DNA of 64,000 nt, from assembly GCF_050908995.1 (NCBI RefSeq), contig NC_135124.1:930001-994000 (forward strand), in the 5' to 3' direction. How positions within the stretch are numbered: the first letter of the stretch is position 1; each line of letters opens with the position of its first letter. A program made the translations under genes and the position numbers. Shown in pieces: positions 17,801-29,381 of the stretch. Below the pieces are notes generated by a model that was given only the letters and a program-made list of their open reading frames with translations, made no database searches and was not told the origin of the DNA. Source of the DNA: Andrena cerasifolii. Lineage: Eukaryota; Arthropoda; Insecta; Hymenoptera; Andrenidae.

Positions 17801-18958
17801 TCATCGTATGGACTTAGAGCGATTTTGGATTCCGAAATTCTGCACATTTTGTGCAATTTCGACCGTATGCATGATTGCCTGCACCATTTCGATCTCCTTT
17901 TGCAAACACTGCGCGTAGTCGTCGAAAGTTATCGTTCTGACTATGACGTTGGTCTTGACGCCTTTCGCCTTTTTCGTATCTTATTTACCATCTACGCGGA
18001 GTGCATACATTTTCGCTCTAAGACCTACGAATTCGGTCATTATCATCCCATTATTTTTGTCCTTCATTAGCCCCGGAACCTTCTTATTTAAGCGGGGCGT
18101 ATTAAATGGATTGTCAGTAGGATAATCGCTTGTGTCGAATCTATCGATATTGTGTTTCATGGTCTCGTAGATATCATCGCATTGAATGTGATAGATGAGG
18201 CTATCAGTGTCTGTATATAGTATTTTACATTTTTGACCATGCAGTGGAGACATGTACTCGTGATGAAATTCGTACAAACAAATTTTTGATATGTGTAGAA
18301 TGCACATACCCACGTATATCGGTTTGTTGAATTTCACCTCGAGATTTCGCAATTCAACAGCTATTAAATTTTCCGAAAAAACACTTCTGCTGTGGAAATT
18401 CGGTTTCGCGATCATTGCCTCCGCGCCATATCGCCCTTCCCAGTGTGTTAAAAGTTTTATGTCCACCTGATTTCGCACATTTTCCATAGTTTTGCCAAAT
18501 ACCGCGTTGTTCATCAATTTGTACAAATATTTTTCAAAATTGTTTGTCGCGCTTGTTCTAAACCGTGTATTGAGTTCGATGTAATCGCGGAGCCAGGTAG
18601 ATTGAGCGAATTGAAGCACGCGGTGTATCTTTGTAATACGAAGACCGTGATGCATGCACTGCTGCAGGTTGCGGTAATGGATAACGTAACGCTGCTTATC
18701 GTATAATGTTGCGAGTAACTTGTCCTGTCTGCTGCCAGGTGGTTTTGCACGCGTTGGGCAGAACGGTAGATCGGCGTGAGCGTCGTGCAGACGTTGCGGG
18801 TATTCCAGATTTATCTCGAGAATGTATCCCGTGGGCGAATCTACAGCGATCGAAGACACATAAAAATTTGCGACATCTTCGACCCATTGAAATTTGACGT
18901 ATGGTAAGGGCTGGCACATTGCCCATCCATACAAAATGTTCACGTCAATGTACATCAA
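17801..18958 (-). pseudogene. Protein-primed family B DNA polymerase, C-terminal part
   Basis: The palm motifs are present in order: motif A in Y-I-D-V-N-I-L-Y-G-W, motif B in L-Y-K-L-M-N-N-A-V-F-G-K at about residue 145, and motif C Y-T-D-T-D-S at about residue 248 of the 325-codon frame. A TAA at 17981-17983 interrupts, after which the frame continues to 17801; a further shift is needed to reach the natural end near 17740. Similarity stops abruptly just upstream of motif A near 18963, so the exonuclease and terminal-protein-like N-terminal parts are deleted. The full enzyme would replicate the element from protein-primed ends. Confidence 0.9.
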
Positions 18959-18965
18959 GTACGAT

Positions 18966-19475
18966 GACTGATCTGTTTATGGAAAAATTGGTAGCTTTAA
19001 AATAAAATGCTGTGGTGGGGGAGGCAATTGCACCTCTATTTAAGCCGAGCTCTCGGACGCTATTCCATGAATCGCTCAGTAGCCTCAGTGACTTTGACGA
19101 AACAGACGGTACTCCATAAAAAATATAGTGCACATCAAAAATGTGCAAACATAGCTTAAACGATTCATTCTGCGCAGACGGCAACGATGGTGGGTTTCCA
19201 AATAAATGCCAACAACAGCAGCAGCAACAACAACAACAACATCAACAATCCAATATGAGGTATGTACGCGTTACTATACACTTTTCATTTACTTCATTCA
19301 CTGTAAACGCAAACGATCGAAGTATCAATTTCATGTACTTGTTTCTTACAGTTCTGGATCCGTATCGCTAAAAACGATGAAAACATCGAAACCATCAATC
19401 GTACGGATCCTGGGGCGTGATTAACCACTGACTGCAACAGCTTATAAACGTCTAACTATAGGAATTCGCATTGGT
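18966..19475. other. Non-coding stretch after the polymerase truncation
   Basis: No domain is visible. A (CAA)n/(CAG)n microsatellite lies near 19206-19250. Sequence here may be the shared upstream region of the last Polinton gene. The missing polymerase N-terminal part is not found here. Confidence 0.35.
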
Positions 19476-19973
19476 ATGGATTTGTGTCATGTTGAGATCG
19501 CCATAGCCGACAATAAAGGTAGCGAGTTAAGCTTTTCAATGTCTACGTGGAAGCTCCTGCTACAAAACGAGGTGGACATACTCCAACGATTACGCAGCAA
19601 CGCAACATCGCCCCAAACTCACATTATAATTGATCATTTACGACTAGAGTTCACGTGTATGCATGATGATCAACTTATTAAAATCACCGATAATCGCGTT
19701 GTCATATATATGACTGAAGCCACGATGTGTAAACTATTCGCGTACAATCATTGCATTGAACATATGTACACGTGGCTAACTGAAAATATGTACTCTGTAA
19801 GCAGTAAATATGCCACTTTTGTAGACGTTCTACGTAGCGCTACCGCGCCAACAGATTATGTAAAATTAATTTCTGGAAGCGAACACTTCGAACAGCATTC
19901 ATTGATCGATTGTGAATTGTTAGCATGTGCAATCAATCATATTGTGGATGACGCTCGTAGTAAAAAATGTTAA
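19476..19973 (+). CDS. Polinton terminal-region protein of unknown function, 165 aa
   Basis: Intact frame near the right end. It has L-S-F-S-M-S-T-W-K-L-L-L near residue 20, I-Y-M-T-E-A-T-M-C-K-L and L-I-D-C-E-L-L-A near the C-terminus. I recall similar proteins beside the polymerase in insect Polintons. No catalytic motif is seen. An intact frame in an otherwise mutated element may be chance or recent decay. Confidence 0.5.
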   Translation: MDLCHVEIAIADNKGSELSFSMSTWKLLLQNEVDILQRLRSNATSPQTHIIIDHLRLEFTCMHDDQLIKITDNRVVIYMTEATMCKLFAYNHCIEHMYTWLTENMYSVSSKYATFVDVLRSATAPTDYVKLISGSEHFEQHSLIDCELLACAINHIVDDARSKKC

Positions 19974-20300
19974 ATTATATTCTTTTAATTTTATGCTTTG
20001 TAACAATATATATCTTAAACCTATATTATTTCTCCATTTCATTTACCCGTCATCCTCCTCGCCATCTAATTTTAAGATTCGGCGTTTCTGTATTACATTT
20101 CATTCTTCGCGCTGCCACGTGACATCATCCCGCTTCAGAGGAGTCGAATTACGTGAGATCGCGCGATACGCCTCGACGTTAAATCGGAAAGCTTTCAAAT
20201 ACAGTTAGCTTTAGAATGCATGCGATTCTATCCCCTATGTAGTGGTGTCTCTTTCCCTCCTAGAATTTTAACTTTAAAGTAATGCTCCGTCTCTTTTCCT

Positions 20301-20360
20301 CGAAGACGCGGTGTCAAAAAACGTCGATCTTTCCCGACATCGTCCGAAACAATTTCTGAT
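20301..20360 (-). repeat. Polinton right terminal inverted repeat
   Basis: Reverse-complement partner of 4129-4188 (ends CCGAAACAATTTCTGAT). Outward of 20360 the sequence no longer matches the left flank. Confidence 0.85.
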
Positions 20361-20364
20361 GCAT

Positions 20365-20700
20365 ATTGGTTTGGAAAAAAAATTCTAGGACAGTCCCCAC
20401 CTTGGGTTAGGTCTGAAAAAATTTTCGGGTGGGCCAATTTCTGAGATTTTTTTCGGGGGTCAATGCCTCCCTCTGAATAATTTCCGACGGTGGGCCAGTT
20501 CTGGAAAGGCCTCCGCGGCGGCTTGGCCCGGACTGATCCCCTCTACGATTACGGCTTCCCCCACTCCGCGGCTCGTGCGCGCGCACCCGCTCTTGCACTC
20601 CCCGCAGGCCCCGCGCCCATGTTCCTCTCCGCCGCGCTCCCCCGCGCGCCCTCACTTCCCCCCGCCACCGCGCTCCCCTCAGAGGACCGGGGTTGGAACC
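20365..20700. other. GC-rich stretch outside the Polinton
   Basis: About 330 bp rich in CG and Pro/Arg/Ala codons on both strands, which creates several overlapping short frames. None has a domain I know, and I regard them as composition effects. The possible four-exon gene on the minus strand ends just to the right. Confidence 0.35.
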
Positions 20701-20715
20701 CGCCTTGCTATACTA

Positions 20716-21278
20716 CTAACGAAAAGAGAGGAGGAAGGAAAAGGAAGCATGTAACCCTAAGGGGAAGTCAGTAAAGAGATACATACATACATACAGAAGG
20801 CTTTCATAACTAGAAAAGACTCCAACGCCTGCATATCGTGCTTGCCCCAATCCTCGTCATCAATATGGTCCCAATCCTTACCCTATAACTCAAAAGGAAA
20901 AGAAACCTGTTAGGTTCGAAACATATCAATAAACAAAAGGGAGGAAGAAAGGAATTAAAACTAAAACAACGTGGACACTTACTTCTTCATCCATTCGGGG
21001 CAATCCGAAAACGCGCCGCAACCCGAAGGTATCGCAGATCCTCGCCCACGACGGGAATCCTCCCTCCCACAGCGTGGGAATAAAATAACGATGGAAGGCC
21101 CGCTCTTGACGGAGCGAGCACATCTCGCGTATGGAAACGTACCCAACTATGCGACGTTCAGCGAATAACTGCCAGTAATAATACGAGAATGGCAGTTAAA
21201 AAAGGGGGGAGAGAGAGAAGAAGGGGAAATTTAGTAAACAATAGGGGTACTTACGGCCCTGAGTTCCTCAGAATACAT
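20716..21278 (-). CDS. Candidate four-exon gene encoding ~112 aa, unrecognised
   Basis: Exons: 21278-21255 (ATG, 8 codons, then GTAAGT donor), 21168-20983 (62 codons, acceptor TGGCAG, donor GTAAGT), 20882-20795 (29 codons plus one base, acceptor TTATAG, donor GTATGT), and 20756-20716 (acceptor CCCTTAG, stop TAG). All three junctions keep one frame, and two donors are perfect consensus. Exon 2 encodes a well-formed segment with H-R-Y-F-I-P-T-L-W-E-G and W-A-R-I-C-D-T-F-G-L-R-R-V. Exon 3 is acidic with D-D-E-D-W-G-K-H. Exon 4 is the least certain; reading past exon 3 gives a short alternative end. A TATA box lies upstream. I cannot name a family. Confidence 0.55.
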
Positions 21279-21349
21279 GACGAAAAATGTTCTATTGCAC
21301 CATGAAACTTGCAGGAAACGATTGTAATAAGCAAAAACGCGCGAACGAA

Positions 21350-21362
21350 CCGTCATATATAG
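21350..21362 (-). promoter_or_regulatory. TATA box of the four-exon gene
   Basis: On the minus strand the sequence reads CCTATATATGACGG, about 75 bp upstream of the candidate start codon. That leaves room for a start site and a short 5' UTR. It is between the minus-strand gene and the plus-strand env remnant. Confidence 0.5.
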
Positions 21363-21416
21363 GCGCGAAGTAGCTGAAAATTGGGAAGGGATAGAATCCG
21401 ACTTCATTGTTTCAGA

Positions 21417-23139
21417 ATGACCGTACTGACAGGAGGCCTAATCGAAGCGGCGCCGACTGGCGGCCAAGCTTCGTATACGATATCACCGATCAAGCATAAA
21501 GCAGGATTCCACATTACGGACCTCGGACAACTACACATTGTAACCGATTCATGAAAGATCGTGACCCATTTAAAAATGGACACCCTCCTTGAAAGAAATC
21601 GGCAGCCAGCTTCCTACATAAACGAGATACAGCGTCAGTGCGAAAATGAGATCGCGATCCAACAAATGTGTGGAAACCACTTAGATCCATTACTTAGGAG
21701 AGCAGGTGTATATATATATAAAAGAGTAGGTCAGATATCGGAAATACCGGCATACGTGCCAGATAAGCGTCGAGGGTTAATCAACGGCATAGGGTCCCTA
21801 GCAAAAACCATATTCGGTACTATGGACGCCGACGACGCCGACCAGATTAACAACCAGTTGTCGCGATTAGACGCAACACAAAGTACGTTAATGATCGCCA
21901 TGAAAAAACAAATTCAAATAACAAATAATACGCTACATCACTTAAATGACGCGGAAAGAACGATACAGCGTAACGAAGAAATACTGGCAAAACAGACGAG
22001 ACTATTACGTACGCGGATCGAGACGGACTTGCTACAACAAACACGAAAAACTGACTTAGTAGATCATTTCATTACGTTAAATGCCCTACTGACCGACCTG
22101 ATCCAGGACGTAGACGACGTGTTGCAATATTACACCGGCCGTAAAGGAGGCATTATCAGCACAAACGTAATGGCAAGCGCGCAAATCACAAAGCTGTTAT
22201 AAACCGCTGTACAGCACCTCCTAACCGGACTCTCGTTCCCGATAGCACCAAACTTAGAAAACACTAATGTGATCGAAAAATTGTCATCGATCACCGCCTA
22301 TTTCGACAGACACACGTTGATAGCCGCAACAACTGTCCCGTTAATTTCCTTGCAAACGTTTTACGGTAGTCGAAGCAACTCCAGCCCCAATCCATTTTCG
22401 CGAGAACACGTACGCGGTATTAGTTGTAAGAACACTCATACTCCTCATCGACACCAGTGACACTCAATATGTACTCACTGATCATGACGAACTAAAAGGA
22501 TGTAAACAGGTAGCCGCGCAATATTATTGCGAACAACCGATGATCGCACACACCATAAACGACGACCTCGAGTGCGAAGCTAGGCTGTGGCTACAACCTT
22601 CGGAGAAATTCCTCAAGTATTGCAAAGTAAAACATATCGCGACTAACCACACGATGTGGATAGGTACCTCGCGCGCGGACACATGAATTTTCGCAGCGAG
22701 CCAACCCGAGACGCTGGCTATTCAATGCAACGAACGACAACCTGTTCGCGTCGTCGTAGAACAGTCAGGAATCTTAAGGGTTACAGGAAATTGTAACGTC
22801 CAAAGTAAGGACGTAGTATTAAAAAAGCGAAAAACAGCGTATAGTCAGGATATCCAACTACCGACGGCACCGCGATACGATATAACGGTAGCCATAAACT
22901 AAACATAACGAAGCGATCTGACGCACCCCCTCACGGGTTTTCACTTAGATAAGCTTCTGAAAAAGCCATTCGAATTCTCAGCATTGTATAATCAACTCAA
23001 TCAGGTAGAAAGCGATTTAACCAACAACGACAACCAACTAGGATTAGCAACCTGGCAAATTATACACCCATCAACGACGAGCATTATACAAATAATAACA
23101 ATCATACTCGTCATCTATCTGTTAACACGCGACTTCTAA
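21417..23139 (+). pseudogene. Errantivirus-like envelope gene (F-type fusion protein), degraded
   Basis: The frame starts at ATG 21417 and is interrupted by TGA at 21552-21554, TAA at 22200-22202 and further breaks after 22457. Similarity to the insect errantivirus/baculovirus F-type fusion protein is seen in an Arg-rich cleavage-type site (D-K-R-R-G-L-I-N-G-I-G-S-L) near 21765 followed by the fusion-peptide-like stretch, a long heptad-rich helix region, and a terminal hydrophobic membrane segment ending near 23139. It is followed by a purine tract and 3' LTR. No gag or pol of this copy is in the window. Confidence 0.75.
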
Positions 23140-23317
23140 CTGCGTCGAAGGATACTAATACCTCAACCAGCGAAAACGCGGATACCGAGAACATCAGCCC
23201 CCCATCCCTATCGTAGTGACCACCGGAGAGGCCGCCGCAAACAAGGAGTACGCCGTAATCGCGACGATTTAGGGTAATTTTGTAAACCGCATTGCGAAAA
23301 AATTCCCCTAAGCACCC

Positions 23318-23337
23318 TTTCCTCAGGGGGGGGGGGG
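23318..23337 (+). promoter_or_regulatory. Polypurine tract with G run
   Basis: A run of twelve G directly abuts the 3' LTR start. It is the probable plus-strand priming site for the element carrying the env at 21417-23139. Confidence 0.7.
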
Positions 23338-23765
23338 GTGTTGTATCCCAACTAACACCCAAGCGTAACAACACCACGACACATTCGGATTACCACAATC
23401 GAACGCCGAAATCCGGCACAGCCGCGTAAGGATTCTCGGAAGCGCTCCGAGACCATCAGCACATGGTGTAACACCCGAAAAGCGGGCCAAAGACGGAGAT
23501 CCCGATGGTCCCCGCTTTGCCCCGATTAAAGTATAAGAACGATGCACGAGCAATGCGAGGGCAGACTCTATAGCCGACTCTATACGAGATTCACGCGTGA
23601 TTGTTACAGTGTCCGTGTAACCCAGATCGGGACAGAATAAACTTGTTTAACCCTACGGTGAGTCCTAACTCTTCAACCGGCCAAGGATCCTACTACCCTC
23701 GGTTTCCAACCGAGTATACCCGTCCCGGCACCTTCACCCGAATATTCGGAGCCCGTCGGACAACA
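23338..23765 (+). repeat. 3' LTR of the plus-strand errantivirus-like element
   Basis: About 428 bp from TGTTGTATCCC to GGACAACA (TGTTGT/ACAACA ends). It contains a TATAAG-like box near 23532 and AATAAA near 23636, as expected for promoter and polyadenylation signals. The partner 5' LTR is absent, so the element is 5'-truncated or rearranged. Confidence 0.7.
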
Positions 23766-23835
23766 ACAGCGAAGGACGACCAAGGCACACCGCGAGATTC
23801 TCAGGGAGAATCTCGATCCAGGCACCTTCCACAAC

Positions 23836-24205
23836 AATTGCGTCGAATGATCTCGCAGTTTGCACACCATATAAGGCTCGATCCGCACCACCGAATATAA
23901 GGCGATTGCGCGAGATGACACCATTTTTGATGATACGAATGTAATATGATATTTGTAGAAGCGTCATATGCGAGAATCAGGAAAATAATTATGCAGTGTC
24001 AGCCGAAATTGCGTCGGATGATCTCATAGTTTGCACGCCATATAAGGCTCGATTCGCACCATCGAGTTTAGGGCGGCTGCGCGAGATGACGTCAATTTTT
24101 TAGCAATGTGAATGTAATATGATATTGTTTTTGTAGAAGCGTCATACGCGAGAATCATAAAAAGAATTATGCAGTGTCAGTCGAAATTGCATCGGAGTTT
24201 ACATA
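23836..24205 (+). repeat. ~170-bp tandem satellite, just over two copies
   Basis: Units start AATTGCGTCGAATGATCTCG and AATTGCGTCGGATGATCTCA and share CCATATAAGGCTCGAT, GCGCGAGATGAC and GAAGCGTCATA. A third unit begins near 24184 and is cut by the LINE fragment. Unit length is in the range of insect satellites. Confidence 0.85.
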
Positions 24206-24221
24206 CCATGTAACCCCCACC

Positions 24222-24450
24222 CATATGACCTATAGGTTGAGGGATGCCCCCCTGGTCCAGGTCTGTGAAGTCAATGACCTTGGTGTTACGATAGCGTCAG
24301 GCCTTGATTGTCGAAACCATTACAGGACAATAACCAGTAAAGCGATGAAAACCCTTGGCTTCATTGCAAGGTTTGACAGGCATTTTAGAAGGGTAGTGTC
24401 ACTAAAGCTTTTATGTGTCACTTGTCACAGCGCTGTGAGAACATGTGTCG
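24222..24450 (+). pseudogene. LINE reverse transcriptase C-terminal fragment, part 1
   Basis: The translated phrase V-N-D-L-G-V-T-I followed by H-Y-R-T-I-T-S-K-A-M-K-T-L-G-F-I-A-R is the signature of the region downstream of the RT palm in Jockey/I/CR1-type LINEs. The fragment is cut at 24450 by the Transib and resumes at 29425. No upstream RT or endonuclease is present, as expected for a 5'-truncated copy. Confidence 0.8.
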
Positions 24451-24478
24451 CACAGTGGGGCAAACGCGGACAAAAATC
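24451..24478 (+). repeat. Transib left end resembling a 12-RSS
   Basis: CACAGTG (24451-24457) equals the consensus V(D)J recombination-signal heptamer. After exactly 12 bp comes ACAAAAATC (24470-24478), which differs from the consensus nonamer ACAAAAACC at one position. A heptamer-type end is expected for Transib; so close a nonamer at 12-bp spacing is notable. Confidence 0.9.
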
Positions 24479-24971
24479 CAAAATTTAAAGTTCGTATCTG
24501 GAAAAAATTATTATTATATTTTATCCGTAAATAGTCAAAGAATAAAAACTTCTTCCCTTTTTCCAAAAGCAAAATGTTATAAAGCTAAAATTATCAAAAT
24601 TTTCCTTTGTAGCTATAATTTATTTTGTCCTTAATTATTATTTAAAGCTTGTTACAGCCTATCTAGTTGGTCAATGTTTTACAACCCGCACTTTTATACT
24701 ATAAAAGTATCGTTTTGTAACAGTAGCTCCCGCGTAAAGGTCATTGAATGACCAAAACCGTAAAAAAAAACTGAATAACTAACGCGTTATCTCGCTTTAA
24801 GTTGCCGTTAATGGATTTAATACCGGGAAGTATCAAAGAATATATACCTAAAAATTTATTTACGTTTTCTTGCGCATTCGGTAGTTATTGGAATTTATAT
24901 GGGATGCCGATGAGCGCTGGTCAAGGCGTAGCGCGTGACCCGTCAGTAAACAGCCGAAAATCGCGCCGACA

Positions 24972-27900
24972 TTGTCGCGTGGCAATATTTTCAGGATCAG
25001 TCATAGCTCTAATTTGTTGTGGTTTACACGTTCCAAAATTTTAGTTTGCTTCTGTCCATTTATTCGTCATGGAGAACTAAGTAACTTGACTTATAGTGAC
25101 TTGTGTGATTACTTGTTTAATATCAGCCTGAGCAACTACAATTCATTCCATCAGTTCATCACTGAGAAATTCACTGATCTTTCCGAGGATAAAGTGTGTC
25201 GATTTTCCGCAGAAATACATAAAAGATTTTTGCCTAATTTCATGACAAAATGGAAATCAGTCAGCCGAAAGAAGGTGAGTTTTAAAAAGAAAAATGACGA
25301 GTGGATGAAAAATGATTTTATATTTACGTTTGACGATGTGGAACATGACACTACTTCGTGCTCGCGTCGAGGAAGGCCAAGCATGGAGTTCGATGATTGT
25401 GGGGAAAGGAGCAAAAGGAAAGAAAATCCGCGAACTGCAAGGATCGTATTCTCAAAATATGATCAACGCTTCAGCTACCTCATCACATGCAGATAAGCAG
25501 TTTTCTCCTTTCAGTGATGATTTTGCTTTGTCACTTTTCATCCAAGCAAAACTGAGCAAATACCAATACGAGATAATTCGAAATGCGGTAAAAAAACGCA
25601 GGGTGCAACTTACTACCCAGCTATAAAAGAATTACTGCTGCGAAGAAAGGTTGTTATCCCGAAAGCATCAAAATAAGCAACACTTCTGCAGAGGTTCCAA
25701 TTCAAAATTTACTTGACCACACTGCGAAAAGGATCCTCAAAACTAAAAATGATGATGAGCTGTATAAACTGAATGGTCAAGAATTTATACTGACATCGAA
25801 ATGGGGATTTGACGGAGCTTCTGGTCAAAGTCAATACTCCCAGCGCTATTCGACAGAAGACGAAGACGCATCTGACTCCAACTTGTTTATGACCTTTATT
25901 GTACCCATGTGTCTAACCACCAATGATGATCAAAATCACTCAATTTGGAAAAATCCTCGGCCCTCATCTATTCGTTACTGTAGAACAGACTTGGGAATTA
26001 AGTGATCTTCTCGGCCGAGTTTCAGAGGCGATGCCTTCTTTCTCCCGCCGCGCGTTTTGGCCCCCGCGGCAGCCCAGAAGCCTCGAGCGCCTCAGGCCCG
26101 TTTCCACATCACCCATGGGGTACTATTATCGATGTGTTTTTTTTTTGTCAGTGGTATCCCCTGTAGGCTTATTCCACTGTGCCGCGTGATAAAAAATAGA
26201 GTGGAAAAGCGCGTTTTATTATCAAAATTTTAAACATGTTTGGGAAAACTAGATTTTCGCGCACGTTTCGACGTGCTGGGTAAATCTAAAGCCGGGTCCA
26301 GACCTGAATGCTTATACGCTGAGCAGACTGAGCGCACACGAATGACGCATGCGGAGGGGTCGAAAGTGCCATTGTGTCTTTCTTCGCCAACTTCTGTGCT
26401 TAGCTTAGCCCACTCCGCAGTCGTAAAGATTGTGTGATTAGCTAAATAAACATACAGCTCAACCCTCCGAGTCATCCTGTTTACCAATACAGGGTGATTC
26501 TCCAGCGACGCCTGTCAAAGAGGTGCCGCCTGATACCTCGTGGCGAGGACAACCCCCCGCAGTGCCTCGCCGAATTTTATGGGTCTCGACCCTCGAAACG
26601 GTTGGAATACCATTAAAAAGTCAGAAATGTCCAAGAGTATCGAATTTCTCATCAGATCTTTGCGAAAACAACGTCAATTGATTCCTTATGTTTCGCCGAG
26701 GAAACTAACACCAAGAACGACGTAATTCGGACCATAATGAAGGAAATTTCGTGAAAAATTGATTTATATCATTTCAAGCTGAATTCGTTAAAAATAGTCA
26801 CGTGTGATTTTTTAACACAACAGCGAGTCGGTCAGACTGTATGAATTAAAAACAATGCAGGGTGTAGTGAAGAAAAGAAAGACAAATTATTTATTAAGAT
26901 AGAGCTTTAAAGTCTATCATATGGTAATTGCATTATATTGTTGAAAATGTAATTTTTAGATTTTTCATTAACTGTTTATGGCAATATTATTAGCAATGGA
27001 TTAAATTCATTCACATAGATCCATCCTTCATGATTAAAAAAAAGAGACGCAAGTCCGTACCTTCAATAATCTAGGTCATTAAAATTAATTTCTGTAGGCA
27101 GGTTTTGTAAAAATCACCGAAAGCAGGTAACTTTTAAGATTTGTATTTTTTTAAACAATTTCGAATCTGCAAAAACTTGGACTTAACCCTCCCTAATTTC
27201 ATATGGACTACCATATATTTCAATATTATGAAAATCCGAGACTTCGAGGATTTTAGAAAAGTATCACATCTGCTTCTATCTTCCACGCTGAACGCAATGC
27301 ACTCCGAACTTCCTTTGATGTGTGGAAGAAAACCGACAGCGGTCGGCTCAGGCCATGTACCTTCGCCGGCATTCCTGAGTCGGGTCGCATGCGCCGAATC
27401 ACCACGAATGACACGTCCACACTGGCATATGCGTTCGCGCTCACCCTTTCTGACGTAGAAGCATGCGGTCCTGGCTACCGTTTTACCCGTCCACATCAAA
27501 ATATTCGTGCGCGCTCAGCCGACTCAGCGTATACTCATTCAGGTTTGGACCCGGCTTAAAATGTCGAAACGTGCGCGAAAATCTAGTTTTCCCAAACATG
27601 TTTAAAATTTTGATAATAAAACGCGCTTTTCCACTCTATTTTTTATCACGTGGCACAGTGGAATAAGCCTACAGGGGATACCACTGACAAAAAAAAACAC
27701 ATCGATAATAGTACCCCATGGGTGATGTGGAAACCTATTGATACGGGTGTCGCCCCAATGCGCCACGCGCGGTTCATACGGCACGGGCCTGAGGCGCTCG
27801 AGGCTTCTGGGCCGCCACGGGGGCCAAGACGCGCGGCGGGAGAAAGGAGGCGTCGCCTTTGAAACTCGGCCGAAAAGATCACTTAATTCCCAAACCTGCT

Positions 27901-28870
27901 GTAGAGCGTTACGTTTTCGGTTCGAAAAAGAAACTCTTGCCTTGGATCAATCCGAGAAGGAAACTGTTGAATGTGAATATAAAAACTTACAAAAAACAGA
28001 CTTACTTATTGCTGATAGAACAATATCTGTTAAACATGTTCTGATCTTCACCATGTTGGACAGGAAGGTAGCACAAGCTGCGACAGGAACTAAATCATCG
28101 AGTAACTGCTTCATTTGTAATGCTCGCCCTTCCGAAATGAACAATTTATCTAAAATTAAGAGCAAGCCATCAAATGAAGAAGCTTTGCAACTAGGTTTAT
28201 CGCCTCTTCATTGCAGAATAAAATGTATGGAGTACATCCTTCAATTCGCTTACAATTTGAGTTTTAAAAAATGGAGAACCTCAAAAGCTACTCTTCCAAT
28301 TAAAAAAGCCGAAAAAAAATAATTCAAGAAGAATTCGTTAATAAGCTGGGGATCCGTGTTGATTTTGTACGACAGGGATACGGTTCATCAAATACAGGAA
28401 ATACATCGAGGAGATTTTTTGCTGACCCATCTTTGACATCGGAGATAACAAAAATAAATGCGGATTTGATTCGCAAATTGTCTGTCATCCTTGAAGTTAT
28501 CAACTGTCATCATGCAATTGATCCAAATAAATTTGGATCGTATGCGCAAGAGACTGTGGAATTAGCTATCCAGCTGTACCCATGGTACTATATGCTCTCT
28601 ACTGTGCACAAAGTGTTACTCCACGGTGCCGAAGTTATAAGAACAGCAGCTCTTCCGATCGGACAGCTTTCTGAAGAAGCGCAGGAGAGCAGGAATAAAG
28701 ATTACAAGATCTTTAGATTGAACCACGCTAGAAAAAATTCTCGCTTGACAACGAATGAAGATGTATTTCACAGGATCTTAGAATCATCTGACCCATATAT
28801 TTCTAGTTTGCGACCCGAACTAAAAAAAAAAATACCAGTAAGTGCGGAAGCTCTGGAATTATTAATTTAA
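24972..28870 (+). pseudogene. Transib transposase (RAG1-like), broken and split
   Basis: Pieces lie on both sides of the hAT-like insertion. The left part (24972-25977) includes basic R-R-G-R-P, then S-K-W-G-F-D-G-A-S-G-Q with the first catalytic Asp, and N-P-R-P-S-S at the break. The right part (27907-28870) includes F-R-F-E-K-E-T, then T-M-L-D-R-K-V with the second Asp and a C-x2-C finger (C-F-I-C), and L-S-E-E-A-Q-E with the third acidic residue in the segment before S-S-D-P. Usual family members have D-G-K where this has D-R-K. Frameshifts occur near 25400, 25620 and 28320. Confidence 0.88.
25986..27898. mobile_element. Non-autonomous hAT-like element with long inverted repeats
   Basis: The ends CAGACTTGGGAATTAAGTGATC and CAGGTTTGGGAATTAAGTGATC (inverted) begin long imperfect arms of about 360 bp (25986-26345 and 27540-27898). 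The 8-bp flanks CTGTAGAA (25978-25985) and CTGTAGAG (27899-27906) differ at one base, and 8-bp duplications with CAG ends point to hAT. The middle (26350-27520) contains no transposase that I can recognise. It interrupts the Transib transposase between the first and second catalytic residues. Confidence 0.8.
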
Positions 28871-29381
28871 TTAGTTAAGGTATTGTTGTAGAGGATTATT
28901 ACTATTTGAAGATAATTATTTTTTGTATAAATAAAGTAAAAAAAAGAAGGTTTACTTAATTTTAACTTTTGCTGTCCCAAAGTCCTATAGACAACCAAAT
29001 GGTAAAAAGTAAATATTGGTAAAAAAAAGTAAAAGAAAAATGAAAGAAAAGTAAAAAAAAGAAAACGTGTGCTGCACGGGAAATTAATACTACTTTGATT
29101 TAAATTTTATGTATTAATTTACATAAATCAGTTGTAACTAATATATATATTTATTAATTTTACTTATTTTATTTGAATTATTTTAGTTAAATTTTGTTCC
29201 TAATAAATAAATTGGTTTCAGACAAGTTTCAATTTTTTTTTAAAATACAATTCACAGGCTCCGAAAAAATATAATAAAGTTACCCAAATCTTGTTTTCAG
29301 AGTGATTTCCCAATGTAATTTTCATTCGGAAACGAAAGAAACCAATTGCATGTCGATAGGATCATTAGTTTAAAAAATATT

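Larger units (their letters stand above)
4129..20360. mobile_element. Polinton/Maverick element, degenerate, with an LTR-element insertion
   Basis: The ends are a ~60-bp inverted repeat (4129-4188 and 20301-20360). Between them lies the hallmark Polinton set: protein-primed family B DNA polymerase, retrovirus-type integrase with chromodomain, FtsK/HerA-like packaging ATPase, adenain-like cysteine protease, and major and minor jelly-roll capsid proteins. Capsid-side genes are on the minus strand from 13858 down to 6301, ATPase to integrase on the plus strand, and the polymerase on the minus strand. The span is 16.2 kb, of which about 3.6 kb is a later LTR insertion. Nonsense codons interrupt integrase, polymerase, DUF8207-like and PLA2-like genes, the ATPase is frameshifted, and the N-terminal part of the polymerase is missing. 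I could not find a 6-bp target duplication, so the true termini may be slightly eroded. Confidence 0.92.

Noticed and set aside
20407..20655. Arg/Gly-rich minus-strand frame next to the Polinton
   Set aside because: GC-rich composition gives open frames on both strands; no domain and no link in frame to the four-exon gene.
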